Assembly: GCA_016719785.1 (NCBI GenBank)
Contig: JADJYJ010000030.1
Location: 186,001 to 250,000, forward strand
Origin: Candidatus Amarolinea dominans
Lineage (GTDB): Bacteria > Chloroflexota > Anaerolineae > SSC4 > Amarolineaceae
Direction: 5' to 3'
DNA: 64,000 bases
Shown here: positions 17,117 to 27,971 of the stretch, piece by piece
How the letters are laid out: each line of letters opens with the position of its first letter
How positions within the stretch are numbered: position 1 is the first letter of the stretch
Position numbers and translations under genes: made by a program
The notes under the pieces: generated by a model
Database searches by the model: none
Told to the model about the DNA's origin: nothing
What the model saw: the letters and a program-made list of their open reading frames with translations, nothing else

Positions 17117-17255
17117 GTACAATAGCAGCAAATATCGTTTCATTGATTGGGTGATGTTGCTGCCCGAGGAACTAGAGTTGGAATATGACCGGCGAGTGGA
17201 CGAGTATCAGGAGGAACACAAACCGGTGAAGCGCCGTTGCGTCGGCGTCGTCTGA
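17117..17255 (+). pseudogene. Fragment resembling the C-terminus of Rpn/PD-(D/E)XK-type transposases
   Basis: About 45 residues (NSSKYRFIDWVMLLPEELE, LEYDRRVDEYQEEHKPVKRR) resemble the common tail of Rpn-family recombination nucleases, typically FIDWLMxLPEELE followed by an acidic helix. No start or nuclease core remains. A second decayed mobile-element trace in the same intergenic stretch. Low to moderate certainty. Confidence 0.4.
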
Positions 17256-17289
17256 TAGGGCGTCCCTCGATTCTCCCTCACGGCTTGTA

Positions 17290-18064
17290 GCGCAGCTCCG
17301 CATCGGGTGCGCCGTTCTCGTTGACCGTCTTCTCCGCCACGAATTTCACTAATTTGCACGAATTGAGCTTCTGTTCGTGTCAATTCGTGTAATTCGTGGC
17401 AAAAATCCGCCCGGCTTTCTCTGCCACGAATTTCACTAATTTACACGAATCGAGCTTCTGCCCTCGTGGCAATTCGTGCAATTCGTGGCCGAAAGTCGGG
17501 CTGATGGTCTCCTTGACCCGGTTGCCGTCGCCGTCGTACACGTAGCTGGCGGTCACGCCCCCGGACATGGCGGTCAGCGTCGCGCCCGCAGCCAGTTGGC
17601 CGATGACCCATTCCAGCCGGCGCTCGGTTTCCAGGTAGCTGAAATCCCCCTCCCCGGCCGGCCAGTAGGCCAGCTCCAGCGGCAGGGTGTCGCTCACCAC
17701 CAGTCCGCTCAGGTCGCGGTCGGCCAGGGTGTTGGTGATGACCACGGTGTAGGTGACGACGCCCGCCGGCTCGACCTGCTGCGGCGTCGCAGCCAGCGTC
17801 AACTGCACCGGCGCAGGCGCGGGCGTCGCATCGGGATCGGAAATGAGATCGAAGTTGGGATCAGGGGACATGAGTTTAGCAGCGGAATTTATCTGGGGGG
17901 GGGGAGGTAGCAGCAGCAGCCGTGGAAAAGAGCAGACTGCACACCACCAGCAGATGAACCAACGACGGCAGGCGCGGCGCGAGCCGGCCGCGAGCAGAAT
18001 GTCGGGAGGAGAGGGGAGAGAAAGTAGAAAGTAGAAAAGAGAGAGTAGAAGAACGGCGTAACAT
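17290..18064 (-). pseudogene. Secreted DUF11/RHS-like protein gene, frameshifted at a poly-C tract and interrupted by palindromes
   Basis: ATG 18064 has AAAGGAG upstream and begins a signal peptide (PSLVHLLVVCSLLFSTAAAA). Ten consecutive G (17895-17904; C on the coding strand) then shift the frame. The continued frame encodes a DUF11-type domain (VQLTLAATPQQVEPAGVVTY, VVITNTLADRDLSGLVVSDT) and then an RHS-style SYVYDGDGNRVKETI. After that two GCCACGAATT palindromes (17336-17489) break the frame; beyond them a similar frame KTVNENGAPDAELRYKP ends at about 17290. Either decayed, or the poly-C tract allows slippage. Confidence 0.55.
17336..17489. repeat. Two palindromes of the GCCACGAATT family
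   Basis: Copies at 17336-17400 and 17423-17489 each start with GCCACGAATTTCACTAATTT and end with AATTCGTGTAATTCGTGGC or a close variant. They sit inside the DUF11/RHS remnant and interrupt it. About 66 bp each with a short variable centre. Confidence 0.85.
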
Positions 18065-18250
18065 GACAACGGACTCCTTTCGTGCAGCAATCGAAACGGC
18101 TGGGGTCAGGGACATTTTCCTGACTGCTGTAAGGAGGTCGCAGGTGGGAGAGAGAACTCGCGCCAGGGACTTCCGGCGGCGGGAGAGAACCCGGAAGGCG
18201 GGGGAACAGAGCTGTTGACGAGCCGAGCGTATCACGACCGCGGCGGTCTG

Positions 18251-21084
18251 TCAAGAGGGAAGATTCGAGATTCGAGACCTGAGAAGAAACCAAACACCGA
18301 GGCCCAGCAAGGTGATGAAGGTGATGAAGGTGATGCGCTGACCCTGCATCAACGAGGCGGGTGCAAAATCGAAGACCACGCGATGCACGCCAGGCGCCAG
18401 GCGAAGGCCGCGGAACAGCAGGTTAGCCTGCTCGATACGAACCGGCGCCCCGTCCACGGTGGCGCGCCAGCCCGGATAGTGGGTGTCGCTGAGAACCAGG
18501 ATGCCGGGCGCGGTCAGCGTGGCGCTGATCACCACCTGTTCAGGCGCATACCGTTCGATCACGGCGCGGCCCGCGGCCGCGGCGGTCGCCTGTCCGGAGG
18601 ATGCGTCGCGGTTGATCGCGACGGGCGCCGGCAGGCTGCGGTCTGCTTCCAGGACCACCTGCTGGCCGGGCGCAAAGTCCGGCCGGCGCAGCGCCTCCAG
18701 GGCCGCGGCCGCGTCCGCAACCTCGATCACGCCCGTGGCCGGCGCCACATAGGCCCGCGGCAGCACATCGCGTTTCTCGTAGATTTTGACATCGCCGGAA
18801 TGCACGCGCCGCCAATCGCCCTGCGCCGGCGTGATGAGCGCCTGGCTGCTCCCGGTACGCACGTCAATCAGGCTGACGCCTTGCAGCACGAAATCGCTGC
18901 CTGGCGCTGTCCCGGTCACCTCGACCGTGACGATCTGCGAGGGCGCGGTCAGGGTCAGCACGGTCAGGTAATCCTGACCGTCGGCGTGATCGCGCCAGGG
19001 ATGAGCGCTGCGCGCCTGCTGATGCGCCACCGCGCCGGCGCGCCAACTGCCCTCGGCCGTGTCCTGGCCGGCGCGCAGGGCAAATGCGGTCCAGCGCCCG
19101 TCCGCCGCCTGCACGCGCACCGCGGCCACCGGCGTGCCATCCGCCAGGCTGGCGGCGCCCGCCAGGTGCGACATCACGCCCAGGGCCGTCGCCTCGAACG
19201 GCTGGTCAGCGGGCAAGGTCTGGCGCCACGTCTCGCCGGCCGCCAGGGGCGCGCTGAACTGCAGGTCGTAGTAGACGTTGTCTACCCACACATCGAAGAC
19301 TTTGTCGGTGATGATGAAGCGCGTGTTGAGCAGATCGAGGAGGGGCGCCGGCGGCACGCGTCGCAACTGCTCGCGCAGGCGCCCGTCCGGCGCCAACTGA
19401 TCGTCCGGCACGAACAGGCGCTGCAGATCCACGTAACGCGTCAGCGGCAGCACGCCGCCATCGTAGCCATCCACACTGGACAGGCGCCAGAGCAGCGGCA
19501 GATTGGGCGCCACGATCTCCTTTTGCTTGCTGGCCACGATCAGATCGTACAGCGCGGCCGGGTCCAACTGTCCGGCGAACAGGTGCGCCAGGTCGGCCTG
19601 ATCGCCGGGGTCGTAGGTGATGCCGGACATGCTGAGGAAGCGCCACAGGCCCGGTTCGCTGAGGAGGTACGCGGGCGCGTTACGCAGGGAGGTCACCGCG
19701 GCCGGCGCGGTCGGGTGCGTGTGCGGCAACAGGTTGCTGGCGACGAGCAGTTCCGTGACGAGAAGTGCGCCGCAGGCCAGCGCCAGCCAGCGCGCCGCGG
19801 TCGCCGGCTGGCGCGCGCCTGGAGGGCATCAACCCCGACCGCGATCAGGCCGGCCATGCCGGCGGTGTAGAGCAACAGCCAGCGGGCCGGGGCACGGAAC
19901 AGCGCCCAGCCGGGGATCACGCGGTAGGCCAGGTAATAGAGGGGGTTGTAGGCGCCGACGGCCAGCGCCAAACCTCCCAGGGCCAGGGCCAGCAGCGGCC
20001 AGCGCCAGCGTTTCCCAACGCGGGCGCCCCACATAGCCAGCAGCAGGCCGCTGACGCCGAGATACGCGACATATTCGGCGTAGGCTACGGTGCCGAAGCG
20101 TGCGGCCAGGTTTTGCCCGTAGGCTGGGAGCAGCGCCCAGGGCAGCCACTGCGGCTTGAGCGAAAACGAGACCACCTCGCGGTAGGTCATGCCGTTGGCG
20201 CGCGGCGAGAGCGCGCTCAATTCGAGCGTGGGCACAAGCTGGATGGCCGCCAGCCCCAGGCCGATGACCAGGCCGAGCGCCAGGATCAACAGAGGCCAGG
20301 CGCCGGCACGGGAGAGGATCAGGCGCAGTCCGCCAGGCAGGCGCGACCAGGCCATGACGCGGCCGTTCGACGGCGCGGCTGGTGGGGGACTGCGCCAGAA
20401 GCTGAGCCAGGGCGTAGAGACCGGCGCCGATGGCGCTGATGTACCAGGCTTGCGTATGCCCCGCCAAAAGCTGCACGGCGAAGATACCGCCGATGAGAAC
20501 AGCGCCAGAGATGCCGTCTCTGCCAGGCCGGCCTTGAATCCCGGTTTCGCGCCCGCAACCCAGAGCAGGGCGGGGAACCAGGCGTAGGCATTCAACTGGT
20601 TGATCTGCCCCACATGCCCGCCGATGAAACCGCTGCCGGCAAAGGCGATGCCGCCCAGCCAGGCAGCCAGCGGCCGCAAGCGCAGCCCGTGACGCAGCCA
20701 GCCGTAGGTGAAGGCGCCCCCCAGCCAGGCGTGCAGCACGATCGTCCAAACGATGGCGCGCGGCGTGCTCAGCCAGGCCAGCGGCCAGTGCAACGGGTAA
20801 AAAACCGCAGCCTGACTGTTCGCCAGAAAGGGCACGCCCAGGAAGAGATACGGATTCCACAGCGGCAGCTTGCCCTCGCGCAGGGCCGCAGCGGCAAAAT
20901 CACGATAGGGCGTGAAGTAGGTGTACACATCGCCCGTCGCCAGCACGCGGTTGGTGAAGGCCAGCCGTGCAAAGAGCGCCAGCACGAACACCCCCAAGCC
21001 GGCCAACGCCAGGGCATCGAGCCAGCGGCCATGTGGCGCGTGGCCAATGGGAGATTCGTTTTGATCGGTCATCACTTTCTCCAA
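18251..21084 (-). pseudogene. YfhO-type membrane glycosyltransferase-like gene split by three frameshifts
   Basis: Read together, the frames give a protein of about 940 residues with many transmembrane helices. Frame 1 (21084 to about 20505) has LATGDVYTYFTPYRDFAAAA and KLPLWNPYLFLGVPFLANSQ, the YfhO hallmark; a second frame supplies GGIFAVQLLAGHTQAWYISA to about 20375; frame 1 returns to about 19810; then the second frame continues to 18251 with ARWLALACGALLVTELLVAS and a C-terminal DTHYPGWRATVDG. The pattern implies a 1-base loss, a gain and a loss. YfhO-family proteins glycosylate polymers or lipids at the cell surface. Its start overlaps the next gene's stop by 13 bp. Real decay or base-calling errors are both possible. 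Confidence 0.75.
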
Positions 21085-23291
21085 ATTCGTCGTGTCTGGG
21101 GCGCCGAGACCCGAAAGAGCGTGCGACTCACGCGGTCCGGGTCGCCATAGACCGGCACATCGAGCAGGGCGACCGGTGTCAGGCCAAACTGCCGGCCCGT
21201 CGCCTCCAGCACGGGCGCCAGGTCAACCCCATCATCCAGCAGGTAGACGGCGCGGCCCTGCGCGTGCAGCGTTTCGATCACCGTGGCCCATTGGGCAGAT
21301 GTCCAGTCGGCCGGACGCACGCTGCGCCGATCGCTCAACAGGTCGAGCGCGCCACTGTTGAGGGTGGCCCCGATGATGGCGTCAGGCTGGGTCAGGGCGG
21401 CCACCTGCGCGAATGCAGCGCGCTGCGCCGCGCTGACGAAGCCAAAACTGGCGTGCGGCGGTCGCCAGGGGCTGGTCAGCACAGGGTAGGTGCGCGCAGC
21501 CAGGGCGAAGATCAGCACAGCCACCGCCAGCGCGGCGACGATCTGCCCGGCGACGGCGCGGACGGCCCAGGCACGGGCCTGCGCGAGTACGGCAACCGCG
21601 CCCCAGGCGGTGAATAACGCCAGCAGCGGGAACAGGGAGAGCAGGTCGCGCAGACGCAGGGCGCCGTAGGGCAGGTGGATGGCAAGCAGGGCCAGCACGG
21701 TCAGGCCGAGCACCGCGCTGACGCGGGGGGCGCGGCGGGCCAGGTACCAGGCGCCCAGCAGGGTCAGCGGCCACAACAGCCCCCATTCGTTGTGGCGTAG
21801 AGCTTCGGCCAGCACCGCGGCCGCGCTACGCCCGATGTGGGCCAGGCTAAACAGGAACGATTCTGGCGATTCTGGCTGCCAAATGGCGCCGGACAGGCGC
21901 CAGTGGTACCAGAGATCGGCCAACCCCGGCGGGAGCGCGCCCAGGGCAAAGCCAACGGCCAGCCTGAGGCGTTGGCGCAGGCTGGTTGCCGGCGCCAGCC
22001 AGACCAGGAGCGCGATGGGGAGGGCCAGGAACAGTTGGGTGTGACGAATCAAGTAGGCCAGGCCAAAACAAACGCCGCCGGCCAGGCCCCAACGCATGGG
22101 CCGGCGCGCGCCATTGCGCCACGCCCACAGCCCGCAGGCCAGCGCCAGCAGGCTGAAGATCTGTGCGCTGACATCGGCCATCGGCACCAGGAGACGGTCC
22201 ACCTGTTCGAAGCTGGTCGCCAACAGCCAGGCCGTCAATGCGCCGGCCAATGCTGTCCAGGGCAGGCGAGCTCCCTCGGCGCCAGCGACCAGGTGAACGA
22301 ACCACGCGCTGAGAGCAACCGCCAGCAGCCCAAGCAGCGGCGCGGTCAGATAGAGGGCCGGCTCACCCCAGAGGCGGTAAGGCACGGCAAGCAGCAGGGG
22401 CCAGCCCGGCGGCCATACGGTGGCGGCTGTCCCCGCGGCGTCCAACGGCAGCGCGTAGCCGACATGGACCATGGGATACCAGGGCACGCCCGCGTCGCGC
22501 AGGGCCGGGAACAACGTGAAACGATGCAGCGGGCTGCCCGTCCCCGCCACATCCACCGCCATCTGCGCGTAGGCGTAAGGATCACTGGCGCTGACGCCCG
22601 CGGTGCGCTGACCCACATACAGCCGCGCGGCCCACAGCAAGGTGGTCACGAGGATAACCAGGGCCAGTGCCCGGTCCGGTGCCAGCGTTGGGCGCTGACT
22701 GCTGTTTGCCGGGAGCAGGATCAGGCTGCCCAGGCAGAGCAGGGTGAAGGCAAGGCCGGTCAGCAGGGCGGCCGGCAGATCGAACGGCAGGATCCAGGGA
22801 TCAGGCAACAGGTTGGCCTGCACCTGGGCTTCGAGACCGCTGGGCAACGCCAGGCGCACCGCGGCAATCAGTGCGGGATAGGTCATGGGTAACAGGCCGG
22901 CCAGCCAGGCCAGTGCGCGTGCGCGGTCGGCGGCGATCGGTTGCAGGGCCAGAACCCGCACGACGCAGCCAGGCTGGTCACCCCACGGGCGCCGCGTCAA
23001 CCGGTAGCCCAGCGCGATGAGGAGCGCCAGGCCCAGCGCCAACAGCGGCCACAGCCGGACGGAGAGGGCCGGCACGTTGAACAGGCGGGCCAGGGTGAGC
23101 AGGAGTCCGGCCGCGCACACCACGCCCTCCCACTGCGCGACGCGCCCGCGTGACCGCTGCTGCCACGCCCAGAGCAGACCGCCTAAAAACAGGCCGGCCA
23201 GCAGCAGGAACAGCGGCCAGGCGCGTCCCAGGGGCGGGGCTGGATCGAGCAAATAGTCAGGGCGCAGGAAGCGCTGCCAGGGAGATGCCAT
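21072..23291 (-). CDS. Polytopic membrane glycosyltransferase (GT39-like)
   Basis: 739 residues, with some 14 or more hydrophobic helices. The motif SASDPYAYAQMAVDVAGTG, an acidic loop after a helix, and the later GLAYLIRHTQLFLALPIAL fit the GT-C fold of ArnT/PMT-like enzymes that use polyprenyl-phosphate sugars. The C-terminal soluble part (ALDLLSDRRSVRPADWTSAQ) resembles the periplasmic domain of such proteins. GAGGA lies before ATG 23291. It lies between two similar membrane genes on the same strand, so a surface glycan assembly group is likely. The substrate cannot be told. Confidence 0.7.
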   Translation of the reverse strand: MASPWQRFLRPDYLLDPAPPLGRAWPLFLLLAGLFLGGLLWAWQQRSRGRVAQWEGVVCAAGLLLTLARLFNVPALSVRLWPLLALGLALLIALGYRLTRRPWGDQPGCVVRVLALQPIAADRARALAWLAGLLPMTYPALIAAVRLALPSGLEAQVQANLLPDPWILPFDLPAALLTGLAFTLLCLGSLILLPANSSQRPTLAPDRALALVILVTTLLWAARLYVGQRTAGVSASDPYAYAQMAVDVAGTGSPLHRFTLFPALRDAGVPWYPMVHVGYALPLDAAGTAATVWPPGWPLLLAVPYRLWGEPALYLTAPLLGLLAVALSAWFVHLVAGAEGARLPWTALAGALTAWLLATSFEQVDRLLVPMADVSAQIFSLLALACGLWAWRNGARRPMRWGLAGGVCFGLAYLIRHTQLFLALPIALLVWLAPATSLRQRLRLAVGFALGALPPGLADLWYHWRLSGAIWQPESPESFLFSLAHIGRSAAAVLAEALRHNEWGLLWPLTLLGAWYLARRAPRVSAVLGLTVLALLAIHLPYGALRLRDLLSLFPLLALFTAWGAVAVLAQARAWAVRAVAGQIVAALAVAVLIFALAARTYPVLTSPWRPPHASFGFVSAAQRAAFAQVAALTQPDAIIGATLNSGALDLLSDRRSVRPADWTSAQWATVIETLHAQGRAVYLLDDGVDLAPVLEATGRQFGLTPVALLDVPVYGDPDRVSRTLFRVSAPQTRRIWRK

Positions 23292-23295
23292 GTGA

Positions 23296-25077
<1,782 letters not shown>

Positions 25078-25079
25078 CG

Positions 25080-25289
25080 TTGACAGAGCCGGTTATGACC
25101 GAGATTGTACCGGTGGTGGAGGAAATACGCAGCCTGACGTTTGCCGATGGCTTTCAATTCGGCTGCGGCTTCATGGCGGCGACGGCCCTGGGGATGCTGA
25201 TTCTGATCCTGCTCATTGTTCTGCTGGCGTTCATCCTGTCCTTGCTCGGCATCAGTGTGCTCGACCTGGGCGGTGGACTGAACTTCTAA
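25080..25289 (+). CDS. Small membrane protein
   Basis: 69 residues if TTG 25080 is used, which has AAGGAG at nine bases; ATG 25095 is in frame but lacks a ribosome site. One strongly hydrophobic segment (ALGMLILILLIVLLAFILSL) follows a short acidic N-terminus (MTEIVPVVEEIRSLTFADG), and a short glycine-rich tail ends the protein. Not recognised. Divergent from the GT39-like gene and followed by a palindromic element. Confidence 0.5.
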   Translation: MTEPVMTEIVPVVEEIRSLTFADGFQFGCGFMAATALGMLILILLIVLLAFILSLLGISVLDLGGGLNF

Positions 25290-25297
25290 TAGTGGGC

Positions 25298-25396
25298 GGC
25301 GTAAGTTGCCAGGCAGTTCGTAGTGACGGCTTTAGCCGTTTCTGCGGCCACAGAGCGACTGAAGTCGCCACTACGAACCAGCGGATCACTTACGCC
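25298..25396. repeat. Nested palindrome with two stem-tetraloop hairpins
   Basis: Outer arms GGCGTAAGT and ACTTACGCC, middle arms AGTTCGTAGTG and CACTACGAAC, and two inner hairpins ACGGC-TTTA-GCCGT (25326-25339, allowing the fifth pair) and GCGAC-TGAA-GTCGC (25355-25368). Would fold as a cloverleaf-like structure in DNA or RNA. Confidence 0.85.
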
Positions 25397-25413
25397 TAAT
25401 CGAAAGACTTGTC

Positions 25414-25450
25414 AACGTGCTGACAGCCGGCCAACCGCTGTCAGCACGTT
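25414..25450. terminator. Strong hairpin, likely terminator
   Basis: AACGTGCTGACAGC pairs perfectly with GCTGTCAGCACGTT around a nine-base loop, 15 bp past the end of the ANTAR regulator gene. No clear U-tract on either side, so it may work with Rho or as a 3' stabiliser. Confidence 0.6.
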
Positions 25451-25464
25451 GTTCGTTTCTGCAA

Positions 25465-26049
25465 TCAACCTTCGCCCACCTGGTGCGCCAGGATGATGGC
25501 CTCGGCCACTTCCTTCATGGGCTTGCGGTTATTCATGCTCATCTTCTGAATACGGCGGAAGGCCTCAGCCTCGGTCATGCCCTGGCGATCCATCAGCATG
25601 CCCTTGGCGCGGTCAACCAGCTTGCGCGTCTCCAGTGCAAGCTGGATATCGCCCACTTGTCTTTCCAACTCGCGGAATTCCTGGAAGCGCGCCAGCGCGA
25701 CTTCGATGGCGGGCGCCAGGTCCGCTTCACGAAACGGTTTGACCAGGTAGCCGGCCACCCCGGCCTCGCGCGCACGGACCACCAGGTCACGCTGGTTGTA
25801 CGCGCTGAGAAGCAGGACGGGCGCGATTTTGTCTTCTGTCAACACCTTGGCCGCTTCGATGCCATCCATGTCCGGCATCTTGATGTCCATGATGATGATG
25901 TCCGGGCGCAGTTCACGCGCCAGGTTGACGGCGCTGCGCCCATCCCCCACCTCACCAACCACCAGGTAGCCCAGGTGGGTGAGCATTTCGCGCAGGTCCA
26001 TGCGAATGAGCGTTTCGTCATCGGCGATGATGATACGGGTACGTTCCAC
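25465..26049 (-). CDS. ANTAR-type response regulator (PdtaR-like)
   Basis: 194 residues from GTG 26049, preceded by AGAGGGGG; the open frame runs further up through the kinase gene but encodes nothing plausible. Residues 1-120 are a receiver domain (RIIIADDETLIRMDLREML, phospho-acceptor Asp in IIIMDIKMPDMDG, Lys in YLVKPF). The C-terminal ANTAR domain (LETRKLVDRAKGMLMDRQGM, EAEAFRRIQKMSM) binds paired RNA hairpins to prevent termination. It lies 64 bp after its partner kinase. Its RNA targets could be hairpin-rich leaders; the window is rich in hairpins but none is clearly the ANTAR type. Confidence 0.88.
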   Translation of the reverse strand: MERTRIIIADDETLIRMDLREMLTHLGYLVVGEVGDGRSAVNLARELRPDIIIMDIKMPDMDGIEAAKVLTEDKIAPVLLLSAYNQRDLVVRAREAGVAGYLVKPFREADLAPAIEVALARFQEFRELERQVGDIQLALETRKLVDRAKGMLMDRQGMTEAEAFRRIQKMSMNNRKPMKEVAEAIILAHQVGEG

Positions 26050-26113
26050 AGTAGTCCCCCTCTTCACAACGAGAACGATCCAGGCGTGGACAGCAGCGTC
26101 CGCGCCGCCTGGG

Positions 26114-27652
26114 TCAAGCGTCAGCCAGTGACGCTTTTGGAAACTCAACGATTGCGGTCGTCCCTTTGGGGATGTTGCCGCGTATTTCGAACTTGCCCTT
26201 GAGATCTTCCTGGGCCAGGGTGCGCACGATTTGCAGACCGAGGCCGCGCACCGTTTGCAGGTTGAAGTCGTGCGGCAGGCCCGGGCCATCATCTGTGACC
26301 TGCAGGCGCACGAAATCGCCGCCATCTTCGAGCACGACATCAATGAGCACGTCGCGCATGACCGGTTCGGTGCTGTGTTCGATCGCGTTGGAAATCAGCT
26401 CATTGATGGCCAGCGAACAGGCGGTGGCCTGACGACTCGCCAGGTGCAGACTGGGGCCAGCGAGCGTAATGGTGATGACCTGGCCCGGCTTTTGTTCGAT
26501 GCGTTTGACCTCTTCCGCGATGCGCTGGCACACTTCGCGCATGCTGATGGGGCGACCTTCCTCGCGCGCCAGGTACTCATGAATGATCGCAATGCTGCGA
26601 ATACGTTCCTCGGTGTCGGCCAGGGCCGCCCGGGCATCTTCCACGGTCACGATACGTCGCGCCTGCATCCGTACCAGGGATGCGACCGACGACAGGTTGT
26701 TCTTGACCCGATGATGTACTTCTTTGATAAGCGCCGACTTGATCTTAAGCTCCTGCTCACGATGGCGGGCTTCGGTGGCGTCATGGATCAACAAAAAGGC
26801 GCCGGCCGGCACCAGGGGCAGAGTGTGTGGGTTGAACCAGGTGCGCGGCTGCTGCCACTGCGGCTGCGCCTGGCGCAGAGGAACGGCTTTGTGTACCCAG
26901 TAATGATCGCCAAACTCGACCGTTTCTTCCAGGCAGCGCTGCGCGCGCAGCGCGCGCGCGACCACGGCTTCGTCGTTGGTGGCCAGCCCGCTTAGCCCGC
27001 GACGGCGCATGTCCTCAAGGTATCCGACCCGGCGATAGAGGTTGATGGCAATGCCGCTGAGGTATTCGATGGACCCGGCTTCGTTGACATACAGGATGCC
27101 GTCGAATTCATGGAAAGGGGACAAGTCCTCGGCGCCTCGCAACTCACCATGCACTGCCATCCACTTCAGCCAACGCATGGCTGTCTGAAAGATACGCTTT
27201 CGTCGGCGATGGCGTTCGTGTTCGATCAGGTTGGTCAGGACACTGAAGGCCGCGACGATGACACCGTTACCATCAATGACCGGCCACACCTCTTCGTCCA
27301 CCGGTGCGCCATCGGTCAGCACCTCGCGCAGGCGGCGCCGATGAGCGCCGCTGGTCAAGGCTTCCATCGCCAACGGATGTTCCTGCGTGTGATAGGTGCG
27401 ATGTAGGGCAGATTGGCGGTAGAGCGACGAGATGGACGCCGGCATGGCATGGGCCATGACGACCAATTCGTTACGCTGCAACTGGAACAGCACAATATCT
27501 GCGCGACTGATGTCGGCAGCAATAGACATGCCCGCCTTGACCCGTTCCAGAAAATCGCTCGTCTGGTCCGGGGCCGGAGCGGGCAGGTGTGACCCGTTCG
27601 TATTTTGTTCGACAGCAAAAGGCTCTCGATCGAGCCATGAGGCATCTGTCAT
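26114..27652 (-). CDS. HisKA_2-type sensor histidine kinase (PdtaS-like)
   Basis: 512 residues from ATG 27652. The N-terminal half (FLERVKAGMSIAADISRADI, MPASISSLYRQSAL, and a second sensory region from DGILYVNEAGSIEYLSGIAI) matches the GAF-like plus PAS layout of mycobacterial PdtaS. The dimerisation helix carries the phospho-acceptor His in KSALIKEVHHRVKNNLSSVA, and the ATPase domain shows NELISNAIEH and VTDDGPGLP. No transmembrane helix, so a cytosolic sensor. The adjacent ANTAR regulator completes the pair, as in actinobacterial PdtaS/PdtaR, where the kinase can be controlled by zinc, copper or NO; the signal here is unknown. Confidence 0.88.
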   Translation of the reverse strand: MTDASWLDREPFAVEQNTNGSHLPAPAPDQTSDFLERVKAGMSIAADISRADIVLFQLQRNELVVMAHAMPASISSLYRQSALHRTYHTQEHPLAMEALTSGAHRRRLREVLTDGAPVDEEVWPVIDGNGVIVAAFSVLTNLIEHERHRRRKRIFQTAMRWLKWMAVHGELRGAEDLSPFHEFDGILYVNEAGSIEYLSGIAINLYRRVGYLEDMRRRGLSGLATNDEAVVARALRAQRCLEETVEFGDHYWVHKAVPLRQAQPQWQQPRTWFNPHTLPLVPAGAFLLIHDATEARHREQELKIKSALIKEVHHRVKNNLSSVASLVRMQARRIVTVEDARAALADTEERIRSIAIIHEYLAREEGRPISMREVCQRIAEEVKRIEQKPGQVITITLAGPSLHLASRQATACSLAINELISNAIEHSTEPVMRDVLIDVVLEDGGDFVRLQVTDDGPGLPHDFNLQTVRGLGLQIVRTLAQEDLKGKFEIRGNIPKGTTAIVEFPKASLADA

Positions 27653-27725
27653 AGATGCCGCCTTTCCTATGCAACCGAAAGATAGCGAAAAGCCGACGGC
27701 TGTGCAACCATCGGCCTTGTCATCA

Positions 27726-27801
<76 letters not shown>

Positions 27802-27869
27802 TTCGACCGCACAAATTATAACCGAGTCAGGTTGATTTGGCAAGAAGGCAACCTGCGACGGGCGCAACC

Positions 27870-27962
27870 AGCCGTAGGTCACGTCTCCGGCGTGACGACG
27901 CCCTCCGCCGCAGAACTTGCTTCTCTTGTCCAACGTTGTCCGGCCAGGAGGCCGGACCTACA
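27870..27962. repeat. Solitary copy of the 105-bp structured repeat
   Basis: CAGCCGTAGGTCACGTCTCC begins a copy of the unit that is tandemly arrayed at 55146-55740. The second hairpin reads GTCCGGCC-AGGA-GGCCGGAC instead of GTCCGACC-AGGA-GGTCGGAC, a paired substitution that keeps the stem. It lies between tRNA-Pro and nth. Confidence 0.9.
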
Positions 27963-27971
27963 GGAGCGGGG

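Noticed and set aside
18215..19870. 551-residue plus-strand open frame
   Set aside because: Shadow of the minus-strand YfhO-like gene in GC-rich DNA: Arg/Gly/Ala/His-rich text without domains.
25465..26343. Longer form of the ANTAR regulator starting at 26343
   Set aside because: The first 98 residues overlap the kinase gene out of frame and look like noise; GTG 26049 has a good ribosome site and begins exactly at the receiver domain.
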